Source: Beroe forskalii
Taxonomy: Eukaryota; Ctenophora; Nuda; Beroida; Beroidae
Reading direction: 5' to 3'
Length of the DNA stretch: 64,000 nt
Assembly (NCBI GenBank): GCA_011033025.1
Contig: WFMF01000050.1
Span: 682,001-746,000 of the forward strand
Shown here: positions 20,418 to 31,650 of the stretch, piece after piece
How the letters are laid out: each line of letters starts with the position of its first letter
How positions within the stretch are numbered: position 1 is the first letter of the stretch
Position numbers and translations under genes: made by a program
The notes under the pieces: generated by a model
Told to the model about the DNA's origin: nothing
Databases searched by the model: none
Seen by the model: the letters and a program-made list of their open reading frames with translations, nothing else

Positions 20418-22541
20418 TTGTCACCGATGGAAGCATTTGACCTCGGTTACTCCCCAAAGAATGTCCCAATACCTGCCAAAGACAGCTACCTAAAGACCCT
20501 TATTGCCAAAACAGAGCATTTTCTGAAGCGTTTGCGTTGGAAAGTGTTTTGGGCCCAAAACAAAGACGAAACTGTAGAGGAACTCGATGTGAAGGAATCG
20601 TTTGGTTTCAAAACCAGCAAAACGCCTCCAAAACATCAAGATCTTGACAAGTTCGAAGAAGATGTCTACAATCTTATAAATTCAATTGAATTTTCAGAGG
20701 AAAAGACAAACTTCCAAAAGAAATTGGACAAAGATCTGGAAACTCTGAGAAAGTCCCACAAAGTTATTGTCCCTGCCGACAAGACGAATAACTTGTATCT
20801 ACTCGGCAGAGATGAATACACGAAAATTCTCACAGAAAACATCACCAAAACGTACAAGAAGTGCGATGCTACTGCAGTTGACAACATCAACAAGACCTCA
20901 GCTGTATTAGCTAAGAAACTTGAGCTTGATGACAAAGTGGAGATGTTCACCACGGACACTTGTTTTGTCACACTCAAAGACCACAAGGCAGACTTCAGAA
21001 ACTCCCCAAAATGTCGTCTCATCAACCCTGCCAAAAATCAAATTGGGCGAGTCAGTAAAACGATCCTGGAAACCGTGATTAACGACATGAAACGAAAAGC
21101 ATGTCTCAATCTGTGGAAGAGTACCAAAGACGTGATAGAGTGGTTCAAAGTACTACGTCATGAGCATAAGCCAAAGTTCATTAAATTTGACATAGTCGAA
21201 TTCTACCCCTCCATCACCGCATCATTGTTAACGAGAGCAATTAACTTCGCCAAACTCCACGCAGATATCAGTGAAGAGGACCTCAACATCATAATGCACT
21301 CCAAGAACTCTCTCTTGTTCAGCGAGGGTAGTGCATGGGAGAAAAAGGATGGACGGTTTGACGTGACGATGGGCTCATACGACGGTGCTGAAACGTGCGA
21401 ATTGGTCGGCTTGTACTTACTACACAAAATTAATCAGTTCGTACCAGCCAACCAAATCGGCCTCTACAGGGATGATGGCTTAGCCATCATACCCAACGCC
21501 ACAGGCCATAGGGTAGACCAGATACGAAAACGTATCATCCAGATCTTCAAGGACGAGGGCCTGAAGATCACGGTTGAACCCAACTTGAGGATTGCTGATT
21601 TTCTAGACATCACCATGAATCTGGAAAACGGCAAATACTCGCCCTTTAAGAAGCCGAACAGCACGCTCCTGTACGTTAATGCCCAGTCAAACCACCCACC
21701 TAACATCATAAAGAACCTCCCAACGATGATTGAGCGACGAATCTCTGATATTTCCTGTAATGAAGAGGAGTTCGACAAAGCTAAAGCCCCGTACAATGAG
21801 GCACTTGAGAAGAGTGGGTATATTCACGAGCTCAAATATCAAGAAAACCCACCAGTCACAACCAGCAGAAGGAGGAAAAGACGGAGGAACGTGTTATGGT
21901 TCAACCCCCCTTATAATGGAAACGTGAAAACGGACATTGGCCGTAAATTCTTCAAGTTACTCCACAAGCACTTCCCCCCTGGTCACAGCCTACACAAACT
22001 CATCAATAGGAACTCGGTGAAGCTCTCATACAGTTGTATGCCCAACGTGCAACGACTTATCAAGAGCATTAACCAGAGGGCTTTGAATGAGGACAAGGTG
22101 GGTACACCCCAAAGAACATGCAACTGTAGAAACCCGTCAGAGTGCCCCTTACAAAACAAGTGCCTGGAAAAATCACTTGTTTATAAGGCGTCGGTCAAAA
22201 CTGACGGACAAACTTTCTCTTACTACGGCACATCAGAAGGAGAATTTAAGAGCAGGTACAGCAACCACACAAGCTCCTTCCGCCATGAGAGTAAGAGAAA
22301 CAGTACAGAGCTGTCGAAGAAGATCTGGGAAATCAAGGAAGCAGGAAAGGAGTACTCCTTAACGTGGGAAATAGGGAAGAAAGCGTTTCCATATCAGGGT
22401 GGCAAGACCAAATGCGACCTCTGTCTCACCGAGAAACTGCTGATTGTGACAAATCAATCACCATTTTTGTTAAATAAAAGGACAGAAATGATTTCTAAAT
22501 GCCGACATAAGAACAAATTTTTATTGAGTAAATGCTTTTAA
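20418..22541 (+). CDS. Penelope-like reverse transcriptase with C-terminal GIY-YIG, intact 707-aa ORF
   Basis: A single uninterrupted ORF. N-terminal block VPADKTNNLYLLGRDEYTK (about 118-136); RT fingers CRLINPAKNQIGRVSK; motif A KFIKFDIVEFYPSITASLL; motif B GSYDGAETCELVGLYLL; motif C GLYRDDGLAI (Asp-Asp kept); then GLKITVEPNLRIADFLDITM. A basic patch (SRRRKRRRN) precedes the tail region with WFNPPYNGNVKT, SYSCMPNVQ and a Cys cluster CNCRNPSECPLQNKC. The C-terminal GIY-YIG-type nuclease reads LVYKASV, SYYGTSEGEFKSRYSNHTSSF, then KCDLCLTEKLLI, with the Arg, His and Glu positions present. Function is target-primed copying of its own RNA. The start is the first Met of the frame. The stop lies at the left edge of the downstream pseudo-LTR. 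It looks coding-competent and is the best candidate for a recently active element here. Confidence 0.9.
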   Translation: MSPMEAFDLGYSPKNVPIPAKDSYLKTLIAKTEHFLKRLRWKVFWAQNKDETVEELDVKESFGFKTSKTPPKHQDLDKFEEDVYNLINSIEFSEEKTNFQKKLDKDLETLRKSHKVIVPADKTNNLYLLGRDEYTKILTENITKTYKKCDATAVDNINKTSAVLAKKLELDDKVEMFTTDTCFVTLKDHKADFRNSPKCRLINPAKNQIGRVSKTILETVINDMKRKACLNLWKSTKDVIEWFKVLRHEHKPKFIKFDIVEFYPSITASLLTRAINFAKLHADISEEDLNIIMHSKNSLLFSEGSAWEKKDGRFDVTMGSYDGAETCELVGLYLLHKINQFVPANQIGLYRDDGLAIIPNATGHRVDQIRKRIIQIFKDEGLKITVEPNLRIADFLDITMNLENGKYSPFKKPNSTLLYVNAQSNHPPNIIKNLPTMIERRISDISCNEEEFDKAKAPYNEALEKSGYIHELKYQENPPVTTSRRRKRRRNVLWFNPPYNGNVKTDIGRKFFKLLHKHFPPGHSLHKLINRNSVKLSYSCMPNVQRLIKSINQRALNEDKVGTPQRTCNCRNPSECPLQNKCLEKSLVYKASVKTDGQTFSYYGTSEGEFKSRYSNHTSSFRHESKRNSTELSKKIWEIKEAGKEYSLTWEIGKKAFPYQGGKTKCDLCLTEKLLIVTNQSPFLLNKRTEMISKCRHKNKFLLSKCF

Positions 22542-22912
22542 TCATTCATGTCTGTCTGAGGTAAATTTCCCGTTTTCCAGCCGTTCAATTTTTAAATTTT
22601 TCACAATTTTACGAATTTTTCAGGGACTATTTCAATTTTCCAGTATATTTTTCCATTTTCACCAATTTTAACCATTTTTTCGTAAAATTTCATAAATTTA
22701 CGACGAAATATCAATAATTTTTAGCTAATTTTTCGTTAATTTTCCGTTAATTTTCCGTTAATTTATTTTTTAAAGAAAGGTATTATTTTCACATTTTCTA
22801 AAGGAGTAATCGGTGTTTTTGCGAAAATTGGTTACAAATAGTTAGCGATGCTGATGATTGGTGTAACAGCCATGAAACAAATTGTTCGTCACTAAAGTGT
22901 TGTATCATATAT
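22530..22912 (+). repeat. PLE pseudo-LTR, downstream copy
   Basis: Direct repeat of 19899-20281; overlaps the last codons of the PLE ORF. The hammerhead-like core is repeated at 22851-22890 (CTGATGA, GAAA, GTC in the same spacing). The right end passes into an AT run. Confidence 0.8.
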
Positions 22913-23184
22913 ATATATTTTCTTAACTTTCTTTAACACAATGATACGAAATGAATGTTGCTAACGTCTCGTAATCTTTAAAAGCATTGTATCATAAACT
23001 CTGAAACACAAAATTGCCTGGGTTAGTTTCATAAGAATATAATAACCTGGACATGCTTTGAAAAATCCAAAAAGATGAAAGCAATTATGAGCTGAAAAAA
23101 TAAACAGATATCTGTTCAAGATGGAAAAATTATCTGTATATATATATATACAGATAACAGAATATACCTAAAATGAAGAAGGAA
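22913..23184. other. AT-rich spacer
   Basis: Contains AT microsatellite pieces (22908-22919 and 23131-23150) and a small inverted pair ACACAATGATAC/GCATTGTATCAT near 22938 and 22984. No gene seen. Confidence 0.4.
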
Positions 23185-23300
23185 TTAGGAGGCTTCTGCC
23201 TGTTCAGTTCCCTTTTTCAACTCAATGCCAAGTGACTTATGCAGTAAATTGCCCGAAGTCAGTAGACTAAGCCGACGGATCCAAAGTGCGATTGACAAGG
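23185..23300 (-). mobile_element. retroelement 3' tail, continuation of copy 1
   Basis: GGAGGCTTCTGCCTGTTCAG and CAGTAAATTGCCCGAAGTCAG correspond to GGAGGTTACAGGCATCTGCC and CAGTAAGTTGCTCAAGGTCAG at 25796-25870, in the same orientation. This is the part of the tail nearest the coding region, displaced by the foldback/PLE block. Confidence 0.6.
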
Positions 23301-23494
23301 GGGTTTACGCATCCGTTTAGGGACACTCGCGCCACTATCCCATACCCAACACACTGAATCAGTGTGCCGCTCACCCAACGGTTTGCAGAGATATGGGGAA
23401 GTTGACTTGAAGCTCCTACAACTACTTTGATCAGGTGATGTAGCGTATCACGACGACACTAGGATATACTGGGGTCATCTTGTTAACTTGTGGT

Positions 23495-23618
23495 CCGCTA
23501 CAAATGTCCAAATTCGGACTGTTGTCCGACAAGGATATTTGTCCGAATAGCTAATTTCAAGTGACGGGCAAATATCCGTGTCGGACAACAGTCCGAATTC
23601 GGGCATTTGTCCGAAAGT
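23495..23618. mobile_element. short hairpin MITE-like element
   Basis: ACAAATGTCCAAATTCGGAC and TGTTGTCCGACAAGGATATT are mirrored by AATATCCGTGTCGGACAACA and GTCCGAATTCGGGCATTTGT. The whole 115-125 bp can fold into one hairpin. Confidence 0.7.
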
Positions 23619-23739
23619 CAGACACTATTTTGTTCAAAAGGAAAGGGGAACTACTGAGTTTACATTAATTGATGATGATACGGCAAGGTTCCCCGACTGA
23701 TGTAGGTACAAAATCATGTGCCAAGGATTCGAGTAAATC

Positions 23740-24010
23740 ATTCCCATAACTTTGATAATAAAAAGTGGGCGTGGCCCAAATATTGGTTTTGGGACTCAGA
23801 TACTGGTTCTAAACGATTTCTCATGCCAAAATACCTTGGATTCGAGTATAATGATGCCCTTGTTGCTTTTGAATCAATGTTTAGCAATTTTTCATAAAAT
23901 TTCCCACGGTCAAAAAAGGGCGTGGCCACCCTGAGGTTTCCGGAAGTCGAAAATTTGAATCAATTTTTTGGTGACTCTAGACACCTATTGGAGTCGATTG
24001 AACCACTAAA
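23740..24010. repeat. dispersed repeat R3, inverted copy
   Basis: Reverse complement of about 12420-12690 (AAAAAGTGGGCGTGG, TAAACGATTTCTCATGCC, AAAAAAGGGCGTGGCC, CTAGACACCTATTGGAGTCG). Confidence 0.75.
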
Positions 24011-24237
24011 ACCTTTGTTACCAGTGTGCTGAAATTCAATTTCACAAAGCGTGATATGAATACTCAGCCGACGGTATTTTGCTTTAACTTGAGACCTAAA
24101 AGTGTTTAATTTTTCAAAGTGGGTTTTTTTTAAAACGAATCTTTTATTTCGATTTATTTTAATTTGTTGTGAAACCTTTGTTATGAATTTTTTGCAGACA
24201 CCTGATCTATATCCAAATGATTTCCTTACTATATCTA

Positions 24238-24438
<201 letters not shown>

Positions 24439-24620
24439 CTACAGACAGGTCGAAATATTAGGAAGCTGTGGCCAAAGAGAGAAGGCAATAAAAGAATAAA
24501 ATAGTAAAACTTCACGGCATTCAATATTAACGAAGTTGTGATTAAAATTCAAATTAAAAAAAGCAATCGCTGAATACTAAGTAAAATTCACTGGAATTGA
24601 AGATATACAAATTTAGCCAC

Positions 24621-24779
24621 CTCTATGATCTTAAGACGTTGGGAATGTGGATCAAATACCAGCCGTATCCCGTCCTCCGTTAGATTCATGATTATATCCA
24701 TAGCCAAAGGGTCGTAATCGCAGTAGCAGAGATGAATGTTCCTCACGGCCTTGCAGTGACGTCTCATGATGGAAATAGC
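24621..24779 (-). CDS. PHAF1: PHAF1 (UPF0183 family), exon 2
   Basis: On minus, acceptor GGCTTTTTCAG, then AISIMRRHCKAVRNIHLCYC and MNLTEDGIRLVFDPHSQRLK to IIE at donor GTGGCT. 159 nt, 53 codons, phase 0 on both sides, joining exon 1 (ends PISQ) and exon 3 (begins VYNLEK). It corresponds to the vertebrate segment AVAILQKHC...LNLTQDGI.L.FD...QRLKVIE. Intron 2 is only 182 bp; intron 1 is about 11.6 kb and full of repeats. Confidence 0.93.
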
Positions 24780-25195
24780 CTGAAAAAGCCGTTAATTGTT
24801 TTCAAAATCGCCTGAAAATAAGTCAATTTCAAGCTCGTTTCGGGCTGTTTTTGAGTCAGATTCGGATCAACCATGCCCCGGAAATCCAAAATCGAAAGTT
24901 TGCGGGCGCCGCGCACGCAATGTTATTGTAGCCAATGACAAAATAACGTCACACCAAAAGATTGTCAAAAGCTGCTAGTACACCCAGACGATGATTCCGC
25001 GAAGTGGATGCAGATTTGAGACAATGCGCGCGCGTCAAAAACTTGTATTTCTGCGTGTGCTGTTGGGTTTACTGCATCACCAGTCATCGAATCATTTAAT
25101 TCCCTCGAAAATATTTATGTTTTATGCCAAATCATGAAAAACAATTTTCATTGTCAATAACAATTCAGTTATTGACAATGGAAATTGATCGGCTT
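24780..25195. other. PHAF1 intron 1, proximal part
   Basis: No gene. 25136-25185 has a small inverted pair ATTTTCATTGTCAATAACAA / TTATTGACAATGGAAAT. The rest is unremarkable. Confidence 0.4.
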
Positions 25196-25388
25196 TGTGG
25201 GTCATAAAATTGACCCACCGTCCAAATAGGCCCATTTTCAAAATGCTCAAATCGATCTGGAAACACTTCCAATCGATTTATAAACATCCTCTGAGGTATT
25301 TTACAAAGTTTTACGGCCCTAAATTGATGTTAAGTGACCCGGACACTCTGCATCCACTACGCAAATTCTTGTTCAAAAAAGTGGATGC
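25196..25388. repeat. dispersed repeat R4, left half of an interrupted unit
   Basis: GATCTGGAAACACTTCCAAT, CATCCTCTGAGGTATTTTAC and GACACTCTGCATCCACTACG match the unit at 30490-30655. The unit stops at GTGGATGCAA (25388) and resumes at ATGAGACAAATTTGAG near 30337-30350, showing that the whole tandem PLE block between them was inserted here. Confidence 0.75.
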
Positions 25389-25880
25389 AATCCAATGTCT
25401 TATCTATAGAGGTGTATGAGTATACTACAAACATAACAAATACTGTACATCGATTTTCTAATTCAAGGATTGACATAAGAGGCGGAAGAGACTAAACTGT
25501 GAATCATCAGCGGTTACCCTACAGTTGTAAGGTCTCCCTGCCATCTGCGATGTCAGTGTCCCATCAGCAGGTGACAAAGGGAAACGGAGGGGTTTCGGCC
25601 CACGTACCCCTCACAGCTTACAACTGCAGGGCTGGGCCACCCAGGACTCCGGATTCCTGAGCAACACAGTTTAGAGGAAGGGGAGGAAAAGGAAAGAGTT
25701 CAGTAGAGGCAAAAGATCAATGAGTGTTAAATTCGGGTGAAACATCTTAATGTTACTATCTAAAACCTGAAAGTGAAAGTTATTAAAATGAATGGGAGGT
25801 TACAGGCATCTGCCTGTCCAGCCCCACATTCAGCCCCAGGCTAATCATACAGTAAGTTGCTCAAGGTCAGCAACAAGCTG
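25389..25880 (-). repeat. retroelement 3' tail, copy 2 (of the full PLE)
   Basis: Non-coding tail after the RT. On minus it runs from GCAGCTTGTTGCTGACCTTG through GGCTGGACAGGCAGATGCCT, AACTGTGTTGCTCAGGAATC, TAACCGCTGATGATTCACAG to ATAGATAAGACATTGGA. Nearly identical to 29152-29650 and clearly homologous to the tail of the LINE at 41500-41893. Confidence 0.85.
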
Positions 25881-28720
25881 CACAACTATCCAGTACAGAA
25901 TGTGAAGAACCTCGCGTGCCAATACCTAAACAAATTGATCTAAAATTGTACTGTTATCTAAAATTGCATATTTCTGAAAAATTAAGCTATTCTTATTAAG
26001 GCAACGTTTAATAATGTCTACAAGATTGAGTTACTATATCCTCTTTCAATCAGTTTTTGGAAAACTTTTTGAAGATTGAAGAGGAAAGTTTCTAATTCAG
26101 TACAAATGTTAGCATACCTAAGGATTTGACTATAGAATACATTATGGCCTACTTCTAGAGGGATATTACTCTGTGGAAATGTTAAGGAAACTACAGAGAA
26201 ATTAAAGTCATCGGTCTTGTTATATACAGACACAATAACCTTGCTTGGTTGGATAGAAATATTGAGGTCCAGGTAGTTCACGTTCTTGTTGTCATTACCT
26301 GACCTCTCCATTTCAAGAGAAGGATGATAGATTTGTTTGATTAGAGCTTCAAAGTTGAGATAATTAGTGGTGATAAGATCATCGACATAGCGTCGTGTTT
26401 TAGAAAGAATCTTAGCTAGGGAAAACTTTTTAGACTTTAAAAGATTAAGCATGAAGTTAAACTCTCGTTTAGCGAGAGTGAGATCCGCGATGGGGGAACT
26501 GGAATTTCCACCCATGGGGATTCCTAAGACTTGGATAAAAACTTTACCTGCGAAAACTATATAAGTGTGATAGATGATAAAATGAACTGCTTCTTTGAGC
26601 TGATCTCTATCAAAACTGTGGTATCCGTCATAGATCTTCTTCGCGAAGAAACACTTATTTGTATCATATTTGCAAATATTTATGTACTTGTTTCTTTCAG
26701 AGAAGATCAGATCTATAACTTCTTCAATCATATCAACTTCTTTAAGGTCTAAATTGGTATATAAAGTGGTAAAGTCATAAATTTGGAGATTAAATGCTTC
26801 ACTGCCCTGCAGTGACTCAAGAAACTGTGCAGAAGAATCTATGCTCCAGAACACATTGACACCACTGTTATTGTATATTGTCTGACAATACTTCTTGAAG
26901 TATTCTCGTAGGAGTTTAAGACTACAATTAACAAGGATGTTCAGCTGTTTAGTAGCACAGATTCTCGCCCCAGCTATGAAGCGTGCTTTTGTATGGGTTC
27001 TTGTGGGAGTTTAGGATTCCAGAACAGCCGTGGTAGACACATGTTTTGGTCGTCGATGGTGATGGGAGTACTTATCTCGTAGTGTCGAGGCAATTTGTTC
27101 GACATAGAAGTCAGGGTCGTTTGGGAGAGGAGTAGGTTTTGTTACCCGTACATTCTAGGTATTAGTGTCAAAACCAAGTTCTTTGAGAAGTTATAACATA
27201 GAACTTCTTACAGATAAAAGCGAAGTTGTTAGATGCTTTATCAATAGTACAAATGATATAAAACTTCTGAAGACGTTTGAGTTCTTCCTTGACACCCTCT
27301 CTCTCAAGGACATTGTCTTCTGTTTGTTCAAAGACATGGATGGTTGTCTTTATAAAATCTAAGTCTATTATTAACGATATCCGACACTCTGCTATACCAA
27401 GAATCAAAAAGCAGCGTTCTTCAAGTGGTACTTCTTACTTTTGCTCTTGATAAAGCTTGTCAAATCATCGTCAATACTAGCTTTGATCTCTGACACAGTC
27501 TGATGACAAGGAATTCTAAATTTACTACCGAAAGATAAAATATTTCTTAAATCTGGATCATTGGCAATACTCAAGTCACCAGTAATAATATGCCCCTAGT
27601 GGCTCATAATTATAAGATGATAAACTACAGTTACATTGAGAATTTAGAATTGCTCGAACATCAGGAATGGTAAGATTTTTAAGAAATTTGCTGTAATTAC
27701 AAACGGATAAACTAAGAGGTTTACTATAACGATAGTAAACGTGAGAGACTTCTCTTGTAGAGGAGGAGGAAGAAGCTTGACAACAGATTTATCTGAGAAA
27801 ATGGATTGAAATTTCAAATTATCCATAAATTTACTATTAAATGATAAAACTAGGTGTTCACGTTCCTTGATCTTCTCAGCCTCATTCACTTTGAATTTCG
27901 GTGAGAATGTCCTACAAAATGATTTACAGATATTGTACAAAATTCCAGAATTAACACTAGCTAAATTAAATAGGGAGTCTAAATCTGTTAAGGAATATGA
28001 TCTCAGAGTTTTAAATAAAGAATGGTCAAAATTAGTAATAGAGTCTTTGAAAAGAACGAGATTATCTGCAACCTCTTCTTTACTCCTATTCTTACAAGAG
28101 GCTCTCTTACTGCCTCTGCCACGTTTATAACGTTTGATGAAACCATTAAAATAGTTGACAGTAATACCTTGTGATATACTGCCATATCCCTTCTTTTTTA
28201 TCATTAAGGCCTAAGGGATAGGCTGTACCTAACCTGTCAATCCAGTAGTCCTCCAAACTACACAAATCATTCTTCACGTCGGTTGAAATGTCCTTATCAA
28301 CGTAATCAATGATCTGGATAGTTGCTTCACAGAAGCAATGACCAGGAAGGTTGAAATGCTCATAGATAAATGTGGAGGCATTATTCTTCACACCTGATCT
28401 GTGACCATTCATACGCTTGTGAAGTGGCTGACTGGTCTCACCAACATACTGTTTTTGACATGTGGAACAGGTAATCAGATAGATAACATTGCAATTTTTG
28501 CAGGAAATATTAAGACTATCATGACAGAATATAAACTTATTATTGAACGTACTACTATGGAAGGTTTTACTAGTGACAAAGGACTTGCAGGTTAGACATC
28601 CCTTACTGTTACAAGCTAGGAAATGGGAAGAAGTTACGTTATTGATGCCTAACCACTTTGCAAGATTTTTATGATAATACTTATTGCTTCGTTTAAGTCA
28701 TGTTATTACAACTCCCCTTG
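25389..28720 (-). mobile_element. Naiad/Chlamys-like PLE (GIY-YIG upstream of RT), near full-length but broken
   Basis: Reading on minus from about 28690: a Cys motif region (GCLTCKSF), then the GIY-YIG nuclease NVIYLITCSTCQKQYVGETS with KRMNGHRS and SLEDYWIDRLG (28620-28200). A linker rich in Lys/Arg follows, then CTIDKASNNFAFICKKFY (about 27240), RT motif A YDFTTLYTNL, motif B GIPMGGNSSSPIADLTLAKR, motif C RYVDDL, NYLDLNISIQ and PLEVGHNVFYSQILRYA to about 25960. A GIY-YIG domain N-terminal to RT is the permuted order described for Naiad/Chlamys PLEs; canonical PLEs have it at the C-terminus. The coding region is in several frames, so the copy is not intact. The 3' tail is 25389-25880. Confidence 0.85.
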
Positions 28721-29151
28721 TCAGAAGTGACCCTCCTATACACACCGACTCAAGGTATGTAAAGGGAGAGGGACCGGACATCACCTTACTGGTGTGGGGC
28801 TGCCACACTTAAGGCGGGCGGTAGATGACATGAATCTAAACAGATTCTCCCACCATCACACTACAGCCTGGCGGGGGCCATACGGCCATAAGCCCACCTT
28901 ATCACCGGATCACATAGTGCTGCTGCTTCTCGCGCCAGAGCATGGCGGGCAGCTCACGCCAAGAGAATGTATTTACATGACAAACGGATAAAGTTAATGC
29001 ATCTGGAATAATCAATGAACAAGAAAATCAAAGGGAATAGAGACCAAGATATAGTAATAATAGAGTATAAATTCATATTCAAGCTATCAATTCTGTGCCC
29101 AACGGGGCGGAGGAACCGGCCACCAGGAGAAACACCATGATATGGATCTAA
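28721..29151. other. leader region between the tandem PLE copies
   Basis: About 430 bp between the 3' end of the upstream partial copy and the GIY-YIG start of the full copy. GC-richer (GGCGGGCGGTAGATGACATG, CATGGCGGGCAGCTCACGCC). Presumably the PLE 5' leader. No hammerhead core was found in it by eye. Confidence 0.4.
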
Positions 29152-30339
29152 TCCAATGTCTTATCTATAGAGGTGTATGAGTATACTACAAACATAACAA
29201 ATACTGTACATCGATTTTCTAATTCAAGGATTGACATAAGAGGCGGAAGAGACTAAACTGTGAATCATCAGCGGTTACCCTACAGTTGTAAGGTCTCCCT
29301 GCCATCTGCGATGTCAGTGTCCCATCAGCAGGTGACAAAGGAAACGGAGGGTTTCGGCCCACGTACCCCTCACAGCTTACAACTGCAGGGCTGGGCCACC
29401 CAGGACTCCGGATTCCTGAGCAACACAGTTTAGAGGAAGGGGAGGAAAAGGAAAGAGTTCAGTAGAGGCAAAAGATCAATGAGTGTTAAATTCAGGTGAA
29501 ACATCTTAATGTTACTATCTAAAACCTGAAAGTGAAAGTTATTAAAATGAATGGGAGGTTACAGGCATCTGCCTGTCCAGCCCCATTCAGTCCCAGGCTA
29601 ATCATACAGTAAGTTGCTCAAGGTCAGCAACAAGCTGCACAACTATCCAGTACAGAATGTGAAGAACCTCGCGTGCCAATACCTAAACAAATTGATCTAA
29701 AATTGTACTGTTATCTAAAATTGCATATTTCTGAAAAATTAAGCTATTCTTATTAAGGCAACGTTTAATAATGTCTACAAGATTGGAGTTACTATATCCT
29801 CTTTCAATCAGTTTTTGGAAAACTTTTTGAAGATTGAAGAGGAAAGTTTCTAATTCAGTACAAATGTTAGCATACCTAAGGATTTGACTATAGAATACAT
29901 TATGGCCTTTCACTTCTAGAGGGATATTACTCTGTGGAAATGTTAAAGGAAACTACAGAGAAATTAAAGTCATCGGTCTTGTTATATACAGACACAATAA
30001 CCTTGCTTGGTTGGATAGAAATATTGAGGTCCAGGTAGTTCACGTTCTTGTTGTCATTACCTGACCTCTCCATTTCAAGAGAAGGATGATAGATTTGTTT
30101 GATTAGAGCTTCAAAGTTGAGATAATTAGTGGTGATAAGATCATCGACATAGCGTCGTGTTTTAGAAAGAATCTTAGCTAGGGAAAACTTTTTAGACTTT
30201 AAAAGATTAAGCATGAAGTTAAACTCTCGTTTAGCGAGAGTGAGATCCGCGATGGGGAACTGGAATTTCCACCCATGGGGATTCCCTAAGACTTGGATAA
30301 AAACTTTACCTGCGAAAACTATATAAGTGTGATAGATGA
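29152..30339 (-). mobile_element. 5'-truncated partner copy of the Naiad-like PLE (tandem, same direction)
   Basis: Repeats 25389-26577 with few differences: 3' tail, then RT C-terminal half (RYVDDL, NYLDLNIS, FYSQILRYA). It ends abruptly at GTGTGATAGATGA, beyond which repeat R4 resumes. On the minus strand this partial copy lies upstream of the full copy, the usual tandem arrangement of PLEs in which the partial copy acts as a pseudo-LTR. Confidence 0.85.
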
Positions 30340-31650
30340 GACAAATTTGAGACGACGATTTTCTGGCTATAAAAAGGGGTATTTTTGGCTTCAATGATGC
30401 CAAATGGTTTGTAGGATAGTTCTGAAGGATGTCCAACCTGGCAGAGGCCAGTTTGGTCATTTGGGCCCAATTATGACCCAAATGGGCCCAAAAGGCCCAA
30501 TTTTCTAATTGCTCCAATCAATCTGGAAACACTTCCAATCGATTTATAAACATCCTCTGAGGTATTTTACAAAGTTATACGGCCCTAAATTGATGTTAAG
30601 TGCCCCGGACACTCTGCATCCACTTCGCAAATTCTTGTTCAAAAAAGCGGATGCAAATGAGACAAATTTGAGACATTGAATTTTTGGCTATACCATCGAC
30701 TTAATTGGTTAGAACTATCCTACAAACCATTTGGTATCATTGGAAGTCACAAAATACCGTATTTATAGCTAGAAAATCGATGTCTCAAATTTGTCTCATT
30801 TGCATCCACTCTTTTGAACAAGAATTTGCGAAGTGGATGCAGAGTGTCCGGGGCACTTACCATCAATTTAGGGCCGTAAAACTTTGTAAAATACCTCAGA
30901 GGATGTTTATAAATCGATTGGACGTGTTTCCAGATCGATTGAAGCAATTTGAAAATTGGGCCTTATTGGGCCCATTTGGGTCATAATTGGGCCCAAAATG
31001 ACCAAACTGGCCCGTGACAGGTTGGACAACCTTTAGAACTATCCTACAAACCATTTGGTATCATTGGAAGTCACAAAATACCGCATTTATAGCTAGAAAA
31101 TCGATGTCTCAAATTTGTCTCATTTGCATCCACTCTTTTGAACAAGAATTTGCGAAGTGGATGCAGAGTGTCCGGGGCACTTAACATCAATTTAGGGCCG
31201 TAAAACTTTGTAAAATACCTCAGAGGATGTTTATTAATCGATTGGACGTGTTTCCAGATCGATTAAAGCAATTTGAAAATTGGGCCTTATTGGGCCCATT
31301 TGGGTCATAATTGGGCCCAAAATGACCAAACTGGCCCGTGACAGGTTGGACAACCTTTAGAACTATCCTACAAACCATTTGGTATCATTGGAAGTCACAA
31401 AATACCGTATTTATAGCTAGAAAATCGATGTCTCAAATTTGTCTCATTTGCATCCACTTTTTTGAACAAGAATTTGCGAAGTGGATGCAGAGTGTCCGGG
31501 CACTTAACATCAATTTAGGGCCGTAAAACTTTGTAAAATACCTCCGAGGATGTTTATAAATCAATTGGAAGTGTTTCCAGATCGATTGGAGCAATTTGAA
31601 AATTGGCCTTTTTGGGCCCATTTGGGTCATAATTGGGCCCAAAATGACCA
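30340..31650. repeat. dispersed repeat R4, one forward and three inverted units
   Basis: Unit of about 310-340 bp with landmarks CCAAATGGTTTGTAGGATAG, GGTCATTTTGGGCCCAATTA, CTTCCAATCGATTTATAAAC and GCGAAGTGGATGC. 30340-30690 is in one direction; 30690-31017, 31020-31330 and 31335-31650 are in the other, so the block is a palindrome about 30690. No gene. Confidence 0.85.

Noticed and set aside
28640-28720. In-frame UGA near the N-terminus of the Naiad-like PLE as selenocysteine
   Set aside because: Selenocysteine has been reported in some Naiad elements, but this copy is broken in several frames and no SECIS-like structure could be identified by eye.
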